A stretch of 64,000 nucleotides of DNA from Pythium myriotylum (taxonomy: Eukaryota > Oomycota > Peronosporomycetes > Pythiales > Pythiaceae), in contig JALJCQ010000009.1 of assembly GCA_023091665.1 (NCBI GenBank), positions 2,604,001 to 2,668,000 of the forward strand, given 5' to 3'. This document shows positions 18,191 to 28,334 of this stretch, in pieces (the stretch's first letter is position 1; each line of letters begins with the position of its first letter). The notes beneath the pieces were generated by a model. The model saw nothing but the letters and a program-made list of their open reading frames with translations, made no database searches and had not been told where the DNA came from. A program made the position numbers and the translations under genes.

Positions 18191-21100
18191 ATGGCGTCGC
18201 GCTTCGCCGTCGGCGACCGCGTGGACGGGCTCTATGACGGCAACAGCGACGACGCGTGGTACCCGGGAGTGGTACGCGCGGCCCACGCGGACGACGGCAC
18301 GTTCGACGTGCTCTACGATGATGGCGAGGCCGAGCACCATGTGGTCGCCGCGTTCCTGCGCGCGCACCGCGAGGGCACGCTCTGCGTCGGCACGCGCGTC
18401 TTCGGGCGCTACGCCGGCGGCGACGAGTGGTACGCCGGGCGCATCCACGAGGTCCAGGACGACGGCGCCTTCACGATCGAGTACGACGACGGCGAGGTGG
18501 AGACCGGCGTGGCGCTCGACCTGATCCGCGAGACGCTTCCGCCCGAGGAGGAGCACGAAGAAGAGGATGGACAGTCGGAACAGCCAGGACAGCCGCCGGC
18601 TGAAGCCCCGGACGAGGCGACGCAACACGGCGCCGCCGGCGGCGAGGCAGCTGCCGCGCTTGAGCCAGATGCGATCCATGGCGAGGCGCGCGAAGATGGC
18701 TCAGATGAGATCCACGACGAGGCGCGCGAAGAGAGGTCCGCCCCGTTGCCCATCGCAGACGCTCCGCGTCCAGTTGAACCTCGTCTTCCTCCGCGTCTGC
18801 TCGAGCCACGAGCGGCTGACGAGGATGCTCGGCCTCGACGAAGATCGCGGCCTCCGGCGAGCGACGATGCCCCGCCGGTCCTCGCGGGGGACGAGTATGC
18901 GGGCCTGGTGGCGACCATGGAGCGCCTCGAGAGCTGCGCCGGCGACGCGCTGACGGCCAAGACGCTGCTCTCGACGCTCGTCAAGCAGATGCGCTCGCTG
19001 CCGCAGGCCACGGCCGACCTCGTCCACTCGCGCGGCGGCGAGGCGCTGCTGCTCGAGCTGCTGCGGCGCCACCACGCGCACGCCGTGATCCAGTGCTACG
19101 GCTTCGTGCTGCTGCGTCGCCTCTGCTTCCTCTGCGGCAAGAGCACGCACTTTTTCCTTCGCAGCGGCGTCGTCGATCTCGTGACCGTCGCCATGCGCAA
19201 GTTCCCAGAGGACGCGATCCTCCAGGCCTCGGCGTGCGGAGCTCTCGCCGTGTTCACACGCGTCCACGCCGGGCTCGCGACGCTGCTCGAGCTGCGCGTC
19301 TCGCACCTCGTGCTCGCGACCATCATCTTTCACAAGGCCTACAGCGTCCACACGCGGCAGGTGCACTACTACGCCTGCGAGGTGCTGCTCGAGCTCTGCG
19401 AGCTGGGCGACCGCACCACGATCGAGGCGCTGTGTGGCGACGGTCTCTCCGGCCCCGGGCTCAGCGATCTCTCGCCACTCTCACTGCTGCTCTTCCTGCT
19501 TCGCCAGGCGCTGACTTTCGAGGACAAGAAGGCAAGTTGTGCCTCCGGCACGCTGCTCATGTGCCTCGCGTCGTGCCATCGCCATGCCGCGCAGATCTTG
19601 GTCGACCTCAACGGGCTCAGCGAGCTCTCGACCGTCATGGCCAAGTACCCAGGCGAGCCAGGGATCCAGAAGTACGCGGCCAGCGCCTCCAAGGAGATCG
19701 CGCTCTGCAGCATGGACCCACCCCATGCCTCGTCCCCGCAGAGACGGAACCAGCAGAGCAAGGCCAAGAGCAGTGCCAAGCGACGCGCCCCGCACACGCA
19801 GCGGAGTGCGATGAATGGCTTCCCATCGCCTTCGCACCAGCAGCAGATCGGCAGCATCGCCGCGACGGCTCGGGACTCGCTGTCTTTCTCCAAGTACACC
19901 TCTCCGATCGGGAAGGCGCCGCACTTACCTCCCAACATCCGCCCATTCACGGACGCGAAGGCGCCGTCGCCATCTTCCTTCGTGCAGCGCGAACAAGCCG
20001 CCAGTCCGCTTGTGATCCTTGATGCCCCGCCTGTCGAAAGGAAGAAGTTCCTCACACATGAACGACAGAACCTGCTCTTCGAGACCTACGGGGTGGACGC
20101 CAAGGTCGCGTTGGACCACCACCGCACACAAGGCATAAAGCGGCGGCAGCTCAAGACCCACATCGTCTCCGCGTCGTCAGTCTCGGATAGAATCCAATGG
20201 GCCTCCCCGGTCAAGGCTGTTGTCCTCCAGGAACCGAAGCCGCTCTCCAGTCGATCAGATAAGGCCACTGCTGCTAAACCGCCGACTGACGACGCGAAGC
20301 GAGTTCGCTCGAGCGGAGAGGTCGATGCAGTAGAAGGAGAGCCCTCTCCAGCGACGCTACGGCGGCAACAAGCCAAGACCACCAAGCGCATAGACGAGAA
20401 GACGCCGCGTGCATCGTTCCGACTCAAGCTGGACGGTGCATCGAACGGCGCGGCGACTCCGATCGCACTGTCTCCGAAGACCTCAAAGGCCGACAGTTCA
20501 AGGGGCAAGACAAAATCCAAGTCCACAAAAGTTGCGGCTGGGTCGACGTCGTCCCGAGCCCAGGGCGTGGGCTCAAACGTGTCCACCGAGTCGCTCAATT
20601 CGTACGCCGCACAACTCTTCAAAGAGGAGATGGAAGCTCCGGAGCAGGTCTCTGCTGCGCAAGAGCGGGAGCGACTGAGCTTTGCAGATAAACTCCACAA
20701 GATGATTGATAAGGCCAAATCGTCTCTCGCGCACAGCACCGCCACGCTGCGGACGCCAGATAAGCATAACTCTCCCGTCAAGAGAATAACAAAGCAGTCC
20801 GAAACCGGGAAGCCGACCAGTGCAAACACCAAGAGGAAGCAACAGCAACCGACATCGATGATGGGCTCCTCGCGGGTTGCGCCAGCCTCCACAAGACTCA
20901 ATCCAACGCCAGCGGTTCCCGATCCTGCCGCTTCAACTGGATCAAAGAAACCAGCTCCACCCGTTGCTGCGAAGCCAACTCCTGCTAAGAAGGTCGCCGC
21001 ACCATCTCCCGCCGTGAGCAGGCAGGTAGCACCTCCGAAGAGCGTCAAGCCGAGTGCTCCAACAACCACTCGGTCCGTACCAACGGCTGCCGTCTCGGTT

Positions 21101-24100
21101 GTACGACCGAAACCCACGATCGCAGCGACCAAGCCAGCCTCGACTGCGAAGCCTACATCAGCGAAGCCACTAGCGAAGAGTTCTAAGCCTGCTGAGTCGA
21201 CGGTTGCTGCGGCAACCGTTGGGGCTGCAGCAATTGCAGCAGTCACTGTCGTGGAACTCGTGACAGTCGAGTCGACACAAGAAAGCTCAAGTGTAGCAGT
21301 AGTGGAAACAGACGCGGTGGCAGATGAAGAGGCCTCAAGCGCCTCCGAGGAAGTTAAGGGAACATCTACTCCGGAAGACCCCACGCGCGCCCAGGATGAG
21401 CCGATCATCACCACGCCAAGCAGCGAGAATCTCTCTGTTGACATTCTTGAGCCGAAAGACAGTGCTGATAGCAGGGTTCCTACTCAGGCAGATGAGATTG
21501 TAGCTGAAGATAACAAAGCACAGGTTGAGACCGAGCCTGTACCAAGTACAATCACGGAAGCATCAACGGCTGTGGATGCTGAAGCAAACGCAGACAACGC
21601 TTTGGCAGCCAGTGAGGCGGTCACAATGGAAGATGCCGTTGCTGTCGTCATATCAGCCGCGGATGATTTGTACGCTGACGAATACAACGATTTTGACGAC
21701 GCCGATAACGCTGCACATATACTAGATGACGAGGCTGCCGATCCAACTGAAGGTGTAGACCGTGATGTGTCGTTCGAAGCCCTCATGAGTCTCACTGCTC
21801 AGGTGACTGAGTTCACCGCCGCCAGCGATCCCATCTTGGATGCGCCTTTACAAGAAGAGGCTGAAAAATCAACATATAAGGCAGAAGAAACAGCAGCGAT
21901 AGGTGCAACCGTAACCACGGAGAGTGAACCCGCGAGTGTACCCTGCAACGACGAGAGCCCAGAAGCTGCTAAGGACCCAACTCTAACGCATGAAGTAGAC
22001 CTCACCGATGTCGTTGATGTTGGAGAGACAGCACCGCAAAATGTCGACGACAGCACACTTGATCCGATTCAGCCTATGAAACTCGAGCGTGACGTAACTG
22101 AGGATAAAGTGAACGATGAGTCGAACGAAGGTGGAGCTGTTCCTATTGTCATCGAGTCAGATCAAGTAAACCCAGTTGAGGCAACGCCCGAGACAGCAGA
22201 GAAAGCCGTGACATCTCTAACTGATGAATCGTCAACCCAGGCAAATGACCAACCGGAAGAATCCGAGCCAACTAACGTCGACGTCGCGACGCCAGTAGAT
22301 CAAGACCGCCCAGAGAGCAGACAGACTGAACTATCCTATGCCGATGAGGACTTCGACGACTCCCCCGAGGACGACGGCGATGAAGCGACACCTGAGGAAG
22401 CTGTTCCTGCTGCAGATGTATTTACTATCCATGAGTTCAGTGCAGCTCAAGCGATACACGATGAACTCGTAGAAGCTGATGCTGCCCACGACCAGAACCT
22501 GGGGCAAGACCAGTCTTCTAGGGCCTTGGAGTCTCCTGCAATTGAGACTGAGTTAGTCTCGTCCAGTGGTCCTGGTGATCTAAGTGACACTGGAACAGGA
22601 AGTTCTGAGTTAGTCTCGTCCAGTGGTCCTGATGATCTTAATGACACTGGAACAGGAAGTTCACTAACGACCGATGATAGTGTTGGCGCTGACAACACCG
22701 TTGCAGTTGCTGAAGAAGTTGCTCCAATACCAGCGGTTGAAATAATGTCTGAGTATGGGCTGGAAGATACAGCCTTGCACGTCGAAGGCGCAACGCCGCA
22801 TATCGAGACCCCAGCTTCTGAGGTCACAGAAGTACAGGTGTCAAGCGAAGGTCAGACAGAGATGGCAGATGGGGATAACGTGGCTGAACCTCTTGATGAT
22901 GAAGGGCGGGCGCTAACACCACCCGAACCCGCGTTTAGCTGTGAGAGTAGCGTCGATCATCCAATCCATGGATCTGAGAACCCTGACGAAGAGGAAGTGC
23001 CTGCAATAACCACGATCACCGCAGACCACGACGAAGGTGTGACTGACCTATCTTATAGCGTCGAAGTCGCTGTCGCGCATCATCCTACTGTCACTATCGA
23101 TAACGAGCCTGATGAAGAAAGAACTGCAACTCCTGATGGATATGGCGACACCTTCATTGTCGCAAACGAAATTCTGGTTGAGAAGAGCCCTGGAGATGGC
23201 GAAACAGATACTGGTCCTAACTCAGGTGAAGAGACCCAAGTCGATCAATCCTTATCTTCCCAGCCTTCTGAGCTTGCTGCCCACGATACTGACCAAGAGC
23301 CACCTGAGACTACTGCTTTGAGAGACACGGCTCGCTCAACTTCCCCTGAATCATATGGAGACGATTCTCAGTTTGAAGAGGACGCGCAGCCTGAGGTGAA
23401 TCTAGCAGGAGAAGAACGTCACGTGGACTATACAGAAGCTGAAGAAGAATTGACGGAAGAGTCACCAAGCGCTGTCGTGGAGGTGAATATCGTAGAATCA
23501 AATGATCCGGGCAGCAATAATATAGTTGAAGGATCAAGTGGCATGGAGCCATTCACGAATGAGAAAGAAACCGTGGCCTTGTCCGCAAATCTTCCAGACA
23601 CTGAAAATTCTGTCGAAGATGAAAATCGAACTACTTCAGGCTCGGATGGTTCAAGTGACACCGAGCAGCTTAGTGAAATTTCGCACGATAACTCGGGGTC
23701 TCTGCGTGGAGAAGGTGCTGTGTTGGAATCTGACACTGAAATGTCGGAAACAAAACTGGCCCCCGCCGCCTCTAATGAAGAGCTCGAGCCGCTAGACCAT
23801 GAGTCAAGACCTTCTACTGCGGATGAGTACGACCAGACTTTCGAAGGGGATAATGGACAAGAAGTCAAACCTCGGCAAGATCAGGAGGCCGAGGAAGAGG
23901 CTGTCCCACAGGACGAGGACGCTCCAAATGTAGAGGAATCATCTCCACCTGGTGGTACGGAAGAAGAACCTATCGCAAAGGTGGAGATGCCAACGAGACC
24001 ATCGACTGCTGATGCATACGGGGATGACACTGAGTTTGAAGGCGAGACTGCCAGAGGAGCTCCATTCGAGCACGGAGATAATGGGGAAAAGGAAGTCGTT

Positions 24101-27073
24101 CACCTTGACGATACAGCTGAACCGCTGCAGTCACCAACGAAGCAAGAAATCGATTTGGTGACATCGCCTGAGGCCTGCCAGCCGTCCAGACCACCGACGG
24201 CTGATCCCTATAATGACATTGAATTTGAGAATAACACTGCGCGAGAAATCCTGCTCCCACCAAAAGATATCACAGTTTCTGAAGTTGTGTCTCGAACGAA
24301 TTCGCCGCCACCACAAGATGCAGAGCTTCCGCCACATGAGTTTGATCTTTTGCCGCGACCTACGACTGCAGATCCCTACGGAGATGATGCAGAATACGAA
24401 GACGACTCGCCTGCTGGAGAGCTGACAACGTCGTTCGCCGCAACCGAGACAGCTGTGATCGACAATCAAGCGGCGGACATCAAAGAAGAAGCAGCTTCCG
24501 CGGTGTCAGATCCTCCCGCTGAAAATGTCGAACCTGAGATGCACCCTGTGCCCCACGTCGATCAATCCATCACCGATGGTTCCGCATTCGTCGATCAGTC
24601 CTCAGAGAAGGAAGCTGACCTTGCTGTCAGCTCGACCGTTGAGGTTACAGAGAGCCCAGTCGTGGAAACCCAGGTCGAAGTTAGTCTTCCAGATGAAGTG
24701 AGTGAGCACTCGCACAAGTTCACGTCTGATCAACCAGTAATTGACAGTCGCACTGAAGAAGTTGACCTCGCTCTGTGTGATCAGAGCGATACTGACGAAA
24801 GCCTGATGCAACAGTTTGCAGATCACAATGCGCCTGAATCGAACGACCTGCATGACACAGTCGGTCCTCTGGCCTCTTCCACACCGAACGATTCTGCAGT
24901 CATAGAGAATGTGAACGAATCTGTAGCGAATGAGCCGGAATGCACTGCGGATTCCTATTCTGCAGCGGACAACTCGAGTGACGACCTGTTGGAGACGAAT
25001 AGTGGCAAGTTGGAGTCAGTCAACCTCGATGGGGAACGCGACGAGTCGGAAACTGATGAGAAGGACACCAATGATACTGCTCACCCCGAGGCTTTTGACA
25101 TGCCTGGCTTGAACTTAGTGCCTGGAGAGAGCACTGGAGAAAGTGTTGATCTCGAAGATACGTCGGAGAAGCCACTAGGAGACGCTACGGAGGCTGATGC
25201 ACTCAAAATCGATTCTCCACCTCCTCAATCCACCGAAGACTCATCCATGGAAACTGAAGCGATTGAGATGGATCGAGGTAATGAACAGGTCGAAGCTAAT
25301 TCAAGAACAGTTATCGAGGAGACTGAAACCATGACTGAGTATGGAGAGGAAGAGTTTGGGCCCGAGTCCGGAGATGCATCAGCTCTCATAGAGTCTCCAC
25401 GCAACAGTTCCGAGACTGCTCAGGTCGCGGAGGTATGTGAAGCTGATCAGTCGGCTTTGGCAATAACGGCGCAGGTCGACCTTGAAGGGCAAGACGACTG
25501 TGAATTAAATGAAGTGCCAACAGTGGCAGAGATATCACCTTCAAGTGGTGATAGCGACAAGGAGGGCGTCGTTGGCACAACAACAGAAACAGCCGAGATT
25601 ATGGACGAATCTGTCGAATTGCCAGAGTCTGTTGACTTCGCAAGTGTTGAAGCCGTCGATTCTCAAGTACCCGATTCAAACACTTTGGAGAGTGAGGCAG
25701 ATTTCGTGGAACCCGTCGCAGTGATAATCCCGACCGAGCCAGGTGCCGAGGATATTCATGCACAAGGAGAGATCGAAACTGTTCAACAGCATAACGCTGG
25801 TGATGAAGAGAAAGAAGGACGGAGCTCCCCTGAACTGCACCCACACGAAGAGACCCGTGGATCGAGTCCTAGTGAATCAATCTTAGACAAAGAGGCGGAG
25901 GACGTGGGGAACAGTGTTCCCGCGGAAGTGCACCAGGTTGCAGAAGGCGAAGCTACATCGACTGAGGAAAATATTCCTGGTCCAAACACGGACCAGCACG
26001 GTGAAGACCAAGACGCATCGGCAGTTGTCGAGACTCAAGTCCACAACGAGCTCGCTCGTGAAGAATTGGGAACGATCACACCACGACCGCTAGAAACAGA
26101 GGAAGTCTCTTCTGGTAACTCTATCCTACTGGAAGACGCGCAGAATAGTACGACTTCTTCGGTCGATAATGGCGTTGACTCCACAGAGGTGTCCGAAGCA
26201 CAGGACAGTATAACTAGATCTCAATCAGGTGGAGACTTCGCTTCCATTGAAGACCAGAAAGGATCACCACCAACGGAGCCAGCAGATGGAAACCCTGAGC
26301 CAGGAAGCGATCTTGACGATGTTGAAGCTGTGGCAGAAGAAGGGTCAGCACCTTCGATGCAGATGCAGACAGAGACCAACCCAGAGAGAAGATCAGAGGA
26401 GGATACGCCAGTCTCGTCCGACAGCGAGAACACGCAGATACCTACGGCCACCTCTGCGATCTCAGATACTTCGGCAGTTGATCTTGCTTTCGTCGCAGCA
26501 GAGAACAAAACTGAGGAGAATGTGTCAAGTAGTCGGTCGGATGAGTACCCATTCGATGACGAAACTACTTCTGAGCTCCCTGTGACAACTCTGCCGCCGG
26601 CAGAACTGGTGGCTGATGATGACGAGTCAGCCTACAAGGACGAGGACAACGAATTTGAAGATGACGGCAAGGCATCTGATCCACCGCCGCCTTTAACTCC
26701 GGCGGAAGCGACCGAGTCGGCATCTCCACCGAGCGACGACGTCGAATATGACGACTTCGAGTCCGACGAGCCGCCTGCTGCAAAGACCCGCGCCCCCGAG
26801 CCTGCGAAAACCGACGACGACGATCAGGACGTTTACAACGATTTCGAAGACGACGACGAGCCGACCAAGGCGCCAGAGGCGAAGGACGAGGCAGAAGATG
26901 CCTACGAGATGGAGGAGGCGTTTGAAGAAGACGACAAGACGCCGCCACGGATACCAGAGCCGACGGTCGTTCCTGTCGCAGCGAAATCCGCGGATCCCGT
27001 GCCACTGGAGACGCCGTCGACACCGACCGCCGAGGAGGGCGAGTACGACGAGTACGACGATTTTGAGGACTGA
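18191..27073 (+). CDS. Giant Tudor-like / armadillo / acidic-repeat protein
   Basis: One uninterrupted frame of 2,960 residues. Two Tudor-like modules open it (residues about 5-57 and 62-115; W-Y-P-G-V ... F-x-V-x-Y-D-D-G and W-Y-A-G-R-I ... F-T-I-E-Y-D-D-G). An armadillo-like helical region follows at about 240-510, then a Lys/Ser/Pro/Ala-rich basic linker to about 1000. The last 1,900 residues are acidic and disordered, with many Y-x-[DE]-[DE]-[FY]-E motifs and a dispersed R-P-[ST]-T-A-D-x-Y repeat. The C-terminus ends EEGEYDEYDDFED. I do not recognise a named family. The architecture suggests a scaffold, perhaps for chromatin or for microtubule/flagellar structures; that is inference. The first 1.8 kb uses almost only G/C-ending codons, the tail far less so. 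Confidence 0.85.
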   Translation: MASRFAVGDRVDGLYDGNSDDAWYPGVVRAAHADDGTFDVLYDDGEAEHHVVAAFLRAHREGTLCVGTRVFGRYAGGDEWYAGRIHEVQDDGAFTIEYDDGEVETGVALDLIRETLPPEEEHEEEDGQSEQPGQPPAEAPDEATQHGAAGGEAAAALEPDAIHGEAREDGSDEIHDEAREERSAPLPIADAPRPVEPRLPPRLLEPRAADEDARPRRRSRPPASDDAPPVLAGDEYAGLVATMERLESCAGDALTAKTLLSTLVKQMRSLPQATADLVHSRGGEALLLELLRRHHAHAVIQCYGFVLLRRLCFLCGKSTHFFLRSGVVDLVTVAMRKFPEDAILQASACGALAVFTRVHAGLATLLELRVSHLVLATIIFHKAYSVHTRQVHYYACEVLLELCELGDRTTIEALCGDGLSGPGLSDLSPLSLLLFLLRQALTFEDKKASCASGTLLMCLASCHRHAAQILVDLNGLSELSTVMAKYPGEPGIQKYAASASKEIALCSMDPPHASSPQRRNQQSKAKSSAKRRAPHTQRSAMNGFPSPSHQQQIGSIAATARDSLSFSKYTSPIGKAPHLPPNIRPFTDAKAPSPSSFVQREQAASPLVILDAPPVERKKFLTHERQNLLFETYGVDAKVALDHHRTQGIKRRQLKTHIVSASSVSDRIQWASPVKAVVLQEPKPLSSRSDKATAAKPPTDDAKRVRSSGEVDAVEGEPSPATLRRQQAKTTKRIDEKTPRASFRLKLDGASNGAATPIALSPKTSKADSSRGKTKSKSTKVAAGSTSSRAQGVGSNVSTESLNSYAAQLFKEEMEAPEQVSAAQERERLSFADKLHKMIDKAKSSLAHSTATLRTPDKHNSPVKRITKQSETGKPTSANTKRKQQQPTSMMGSSRVAPASTRLNPTPAVPDPAASTGSKKPAPPVAAKPTPAKKVAAPSPAVSRQVAPPKSVKPSAPTTTRSVPTAAVSVVRPKPTIAATKPASTAKPTSAKPLAKSSKPAESTVAAATVGAAAIAAVTVVELVTVESTQESSSVAVVETDAVADEEASSASEEVKGTSTPEDPTRAQDEPIITTPSSENLSVDILEPKDSADSRVPTQADEIVAEDNKAQVETEPVPSTITEASTAVDAEANADNALAASEAVTMEDAVAVVISAADDLYADEYNDFDDADNAAHILDDEAADPTEGVDRDVSFEALMSLTAQVTEFTAASDPILDAPLQEEAEKSTYKAEETAAIGATVTTESEPASVPCNDESPEAAKDPTLTHEVDLTDVVDVGETAPQNVDDSTLDPIQPMKLERDVTEDKVNDESNEGGAVPIVIESDQVNPVEATPETAEKAVTSLTDESSTQANDQPEESEPTNVDVATPVDQDRPESRQTELSYADEDFDDSPEDDGDEATPEEAVPAADVFTIHEFSAAQAIHDELVEADAAHDQNLGQDQSSRALESPAIETELVSSSGPGDLSDTGTGSSELVSSSGPDDLNDTGTGSSLTTDDSVGADNTVAVAEEVAPIPAVEIMSEYGLEDTALHVEGATPHIETPASEVTEVQVSSEGQTEMADGDNVAEPLDDEGRALTPPEPAFSCESSVDHPIHGSENPDEEEVPAITTITADHDEGVTDLSYSVEVAVAHHPTVTIDNEPDEERTATPDGYGDTFIVANEILVEKSPGDGETDTGPNSGEETQVDQSLSSQPSELAAHDTDQEPPETTALRDTARSTSPESYGDDSQFEEDAQPEVNLAGEERHVDYTEAEEELTEESPSAVVEVNIVESNDPGSNNIVEGSSGMEPFTNEKETVALSANLPDTENSVEDENRTTSGSDGSSDTEQLSEISHDNSGSLRGEGAVLESDTEMSETKLAPAASNEELEPLDHESRPSTADEYDQTFEGDNGQEVKPRQDQEAEEEAVPQDEDAPNVEESSPPGGTEEEPIAKVEMPTRPSTADAYGDDTEFEGETARGAPFEHGDNGEKEVVHLDDTAEPLQSPTKQEIDLVTSPEACQPSRPPTADPYNDIEFENNTAREILLPPKDITVSEVVSRTNSPPPQDAELPPHEFDLLPRPTTADPYGDDAEYEDDSPAGELTTSFAATETAVIDNQAADIKEEAASAVSDPPAENVEPEMHPVPHVDQSITDGSAFVDQSSEKEADLAVSSTVEVTESPVVETQVEVSLPDEVSEHSHKFTSDQPVIDSRTEEVDLALCDQSDTDESLMQQFADHNAPESNDLHDTVGPLASSTPNDSAVIENVNESVANEPECTADSYSAADNSSDDLLETNSGKLESVNLDGERDESETDEKDTNDTAHPEAFDMPGLNLVPGESTGESVDLEDTSEKPLGDATEADALKIDSPPPQSTEDSSMETEAIEMDRGNEQVEANSRTVIEETETMTEYGEEEFGPESGDASALIESPRNSSETAQVAEVCEADQSALAITAQVDLEGQDDCELNEVPTVAEISPSSGDSDKEGVVGTTTETAEIMDESVELPESVDFASVEAVDSQVPDSNTLESEADFVEPVAVIIPTEPGAEDIHAQGEIETVQQHNAGDEEKEGRSSPELHPHEETRGSSPSESILDKEAEDVGNSVPAEVHQVAEGEATSTEENIPGPNTDQHGEDQDASAVVETQVHNELAREELGTITPRPLETEEVSSGNSILLEDAQNSTTSSVDNGVDSTEVSEAQDSITRSQSGGDFASIEDQKGSPPTEPADGNPEPGSDLDDVEAVAEEGSAPSMQMQTETNPERRSEEDTPVSSDSENTQIPTATSAISDTSAVDLAFVAAENKTEENVSSSRSDEYPFDDETTSELPVTTLPPAELVADDDESAYKDEDNEFEDDGKASDPPPPLTPAEATESASPPSDDVEYDDFESDEPPAAKTRAPEPAKTDDDDQDVYNDFEDDDEPTKAPEAKDEAEDAYEMEEAFEEDDKTPPRIPEPTVVPVAAKSADPVPLETPSTPTAEEGEYDEYDDFED
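22550..22663 (+). repeat. Tandem duplication, two 57-bp units inside the giant gene
   Basis: Units 22550-22606 and 22607-22663 encode ELVSSSGP-[GD]-DL-[SN]-DTGTGSS twice. They are in frame and differ at only a few positions, so the duplication is recent. Confidence 0.9.
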
Positions 27074-27123
27074 GTCCTCTGGTTGGTGTATGTCCATCGA
27101 GAATCGATCTATCTGCGTTTCGC

Positions 27124-27666
27124 TTACGCTGGCTCGCGCTGGAAGTCGCGTTTGCCGCCCGTCTTGCTGAGCAGCTCGGTGCGCTCGATGACGATGTCGT
27201 GGGAGAGCGCCTTGCACATGTCGTAGACGCAGAGCGCCGCGACGCTCGCGCCCGTGAGCGCCTCCATCTCGACGCCCGTCTTGTGAGTCACGCGCACCGT
27301 GCAGTCGATCGCGATGGCGTCATCGGCCGGTGTCGAGATGGCGATCTGCACATCTTCAATGGGCAGCGGGTGGCAGAATGGGATCAGCGCGCTCGTCTGC
27401 TTGGCGCCGAGCACGCCTGCGATGATGGCCGTCGTGCCGATGGGTCCTTTGGGGCCCGCGAGGCTGCGCCCGTCGCCGCCGAGGCGCTTGAGCTCGGCGA
27501 GCACGGCGCGCGGCAGGCGGATCGTCGATCGCGCCGTGGCCGTGCGCCTCGTGACGCTCTTTCGCCCGACGTCGACCATCGTGGGGCTGGCGCCATCGGG
27601 CGTCACGTGCGAGAAGCTCGAGAAGCGTCGCGTCGGGAGGCGGCGTAGCCATCGCGACGAGACCAT
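27124..27666 (-). CDS. CNX3: Cyclic pyranopterin monophosphate synthase (MoaC/CNX3), mitochondrial
   Basis: 180-residue MoaC protein of molybdenum-cofactor biosynthesis, converting the cyclohydrolase-type intermediate made by MoaA/CNX2 into cyclic pyranopterin monophosphate. Family blocks in order: FSHVTPDGASPTMVDVG, then R-x-A-x-A, GPIGTTAIIAGVLGAKQTSALIPFCHPL, KTGVEMEALTGASVAALCVYDMCKA and the final SKTGGK. The catalytic Lys of the DMCKA block is present. The N-terminal MVSSRWLRRLPTRRF is an Arg-rich, acid-free mitochondrial targeting sequence, as expected for eukaryotic CNX3. It is stand-alone, not fused to MoaA. Convergent with the giant gene, whose stop lies 50 bp away. Confidence 0.95.
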   Translation of the reverse strand: MVSSRWLRRLPTRRFSSFSHVTPDGASPTMVDVGRKSVTRRTATARSTIRLPRAVLAELKRLGGDGRSLAGPKGPIGTTAIIAGVLGAKQTSALIPFCHPLPIEDVQIAISTPADDAIAIDCTVRVTHKTGVEMEALTGASVAALCVYDMCKALSHDIVIERTELLSKTGGKRDFQREPA

Positions 27667-28334
27667 TGCTGGGCGTCGAAGAGCTCTTTTTGCGGCTAGT
27701 TTCGTAATAACTTCGGACGCAGTCAGTAGTCGTTAGAGGGTGGGGTGGATATTATCAGGATTTTTGGGTCATTCGAAAAAGCCAACAAAAAATGGCCCCC
27801 CGGTGGGAAAAACGCCCCAAGATTGCTCAAACTGCATTGCTCACCTTGAAGCAACCCTTCCAGCTGAGTCAAATGGATCACGTACTTCAGTAGCCTGAGG
27901 CGGAAAGGACGCGGCGGAGGGGTAGGGGTATACGCCACCCGTGCCTCCGGCGACGTGTATACCTGTCGCATGAGCCTCTCGTATACGGATCGGGGACGTT
28001 GCAGCTCTCCGGATTATCCGGAACCCTGTTGTGCGAGGAGACGACGGGGCAGGCATCACTCCCTGCTTCCTTATTGCTCACGTCTTCCGAGGCGAAAAAA
28101 AAGCGAAAAGGAAAAACAGCCTGGGACAGCAGGCGAAAAAGAAAAAAACAGAACCGCGCCGAGGCCCCCGGCGTTGCGTCTGCACGGGCGCGCTCCTCGC
28201 CGTAGAAGAAAACAAACCCCGCGGCGGACGCCCCGCTGCCCGCTTCTCCGGACGCGCGGCCGCTCTTCCGGAAATCCCCGGACCGCTCCGGACGCCGTCC
28301 AGAGGTTGCCCTCCTTCCCTCCCCTCGTGTCAAC
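27667..28334. other. Divergent intergenic, CNX3 / kinase
   Basis: 668 bp between the two start codons. A/T- and C-rich tracts near 27775-27810 and an A-rich tract at about 28094-28150 are visible. Probably holds both promoters and the kinase leader; no gene seen. Confidence 0.5.

Noticed and set aside
27124..27666. MoaC as a recent bacterial transfer
   Set aside because: The mitochondrial presequence and host-like codon use fit ordinary eukaryotic CNX3.
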